Positions 5,488 through 6,245 of a stretch of DNA of 6,245 nucleotides are shown here, piece after piece. The position numbers and the translations under genes were made by a program. Every line of letters starts with the position of its first letter. Position 1 is the stretch's first letter. Under the pieces are notes generated by a model. That model did no database searches. It was not told the DNA's origin and saw only the letters and a program-made list of their open reading frames with translations. This DNA is from Comamonas_F sp047606565 (GTDB lineage: Bacteria > Pseudomonadota > Gammaproteobacteria > Burkholderiales > Burkholderiaceae_C), in the NCBI GenBank assembly GCA_047606565.1, contig JASGEH010000179.1:1-6245 (forward strand), given 5' to 3'.

Positions 5488-6245
5488 GCGGCCCGCACCG
5501 TTTCCTCGCCACCCGCGCGGCCGCGGCCCTGGGCGTGGCCGCGCTGCTGTCGGCTTGCGCCGGCAGTGCGCCGCAGGCCCCGGCGGGTGCGCGTGCCGAG
5601 GCTCCCGCCGCCTGGCGCGCCGCCGTAGTGCCCGGCTCGGCCGCCCCAGCCGAAGACCGCATCCAGGCCGACTGGTGGAATGCCTTCGGCGACCCGCTGC
5701 TGACCGCTGCCGTCGAGCGCGCGCTGGCCGGCAGCATCGACTTAGCCAGCGCCGAGGCCCGCGTGCGCGAGGCCGAGGCGCTGGCCGCCCAGGCGCGCGC
5801 CGGGCTGTGGCCCGCGCTCGACGGCTCGCTGGCTGTCCAGCGCGCACAGTCACGCAGTTCCACCACCGGCGCGGCCACGCGCAGCACCAGCGGCCAGGGG
5901 CTGTTGCAAGCCTCTTACGAACTTGACCTCTGGGGCCGCGTGCGCAACGCCAATGCGGCCGCGCGCGCCTCGCTGCAGGCCAGCCGCCATGCGCGCGACG
6001 CGGCAGCGCTGTCGGTGGCAGCGGCCACTGCGCGCGCCTACGTGCAACTGCTGTCGCTCGACGCCCAACTGGCGATCGCGCGCGACACCCTGGCCGCGCG
6101 CGACGCCGCCCTGCGCGCGGCCAGCGGGCGTGCCGAGGCGGGCTACACCTCGCGCCTGGAACTGGCCCAAGCCCAGGCCGAGCAGCGCAGCGCCGCGCAA
6201 CAGGTGCCGGCGCTGGAACTGGCCGTGCGCCAGCAGGAAAACGCC
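5484..6245 (+). CDS. NodT-type outer-membrane efflux lipoprotein (TolC-like), 3' end outside window
   Basis: This is the outer-membrane channel subunit of a tripartite efflux pump. The frame is open from ATG 5484 to the last base and gives 254 residues, a little over half of the usual 460-500. A lipoprotein signal peptide is clear: charged start, hydrophobic core, lipobox LLSAC with the acylated Cys at 25. Ala at +2, not Asp, fits sorting to the outer membrane. DWWNAFGDPLL (63-73) is the NodT-family landmark after the Pro-rich linker. SIDLASAEARVREAEAL and ARAGLWPALDGS (84-115) start the first helical hairpin, YELDLWGRVR (145-154) marks the first beta-strand/hairpin border, and GYTSRLELAQAQAE (220-233) opens the second half of the repeat. 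It overlaps the adaptor gene by four bases (ATGA). It is last seen in the operon; what follows is unknown. Confidence 0.93.
   Translation, partial: MSGPHRFLATRAAAALGVAALLSACAGSAPQAPAGARAEAPAAWRAAVVPGSAAPAEDRIQADWWNAFGDPLLTAAVERALAGSIDLASAEARVREAEALAAQARAGLWPALDGSLAVQRAQSRSSTTGAATRSTSGQGLLQASYELDLWGRVRNANAAARASLQASRHARDAAALSVAAATARAYVQLLSLDAQLAIARDTLAARDAALRAASGRAEAGYTSRLELAQAQAEQRSAAQQVPALELAVRQQENA

Noticed and set aside
3919..5853. 644-codon open frame on the - strand opposite the adaptor and channel genes
   Set aside because: It is a high-GC antisense shadow: Arg/Gly/Ala-rich translation, no domain, spans several genes whose + strand products are clear family members.
5162..5926. 254-codon + strand open frame across the adaptor/channel junction
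   Set aside because: Arg-rich frame-shifted shadow; the real frames there are the adaptor up to 5487 and the lipoprotein from 5484.

Overview
The window comes from a very GC-rich bacterium with strongly G/C-biased third codon positions. The ETF proteins resemble those of Betaproteobacteria, order Burkholderiales (Comamonadaceae or a close relative). That placement is an impression from recalled sequence similarity and was not computed. All genes lie on the + strand and coding density is high. The longest gene-free stretch is the 162 bases between etfA and the tetR-type gene, and it holds a strong terminator followed by a promoter with an operator-like palindrome. I saw no RNA gene, insertion sequence, CRISPR array or origin.

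Left part (1-1754): the 3' nine-tenths of etfB, then complete etfA, which has a good Shine-Dalgarno sequence, and then a textbook rho-independent terminator. The two genes encode the electron transfer flavoprotein heterodimer. It collects electrons from acyl-CoA and related dehydrogenases and passes them to ETF-ubiquinone oxidoreductase. The Val and Gln codon choice changes abruptly twice across these two genes, like a mosaic.

Right part (1796-6245, running off the end): a four-gene unit encoding a regulated tripartite drug-type efflux pump. The order is TetR-family repressor, 14-helix MFS (DHA2/EmrB-like) transporter, HlyD/EmrA-like periplasmic adaptor, and NodT-type outer-membrane lipoprotein (cut by the window end). 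Stop/start overlaps (1 nt and 4 nt) or a 26-nt gap join the genes, so they are almost certainly one operon. A perfect 6-2-6 palindrome sits directly upstream of a consensus TATAAT -10 box. This suggests that the TetR protein represses its own promoter and with it the whole pump, to be released by an unknown ligand that is probably a pump substrate.

The genes should work together as follows. The MFS protein moves substrate across the inner membrane, the HlyD protein bridges the periplasm, and the lipoprotein channel opens the outer membrane. The substrate cannot be read from the sequence. The main points for a second look are the operator/promoter, the degenerate MFS signature motifs in the transporter, the long Ala/Pro-rich cytoplasmic tail of the adaptor, a 12-bp tandem duplication in the transporter gene, and the codon mosaic in etfBA. 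No wholly new kind of system is evident.
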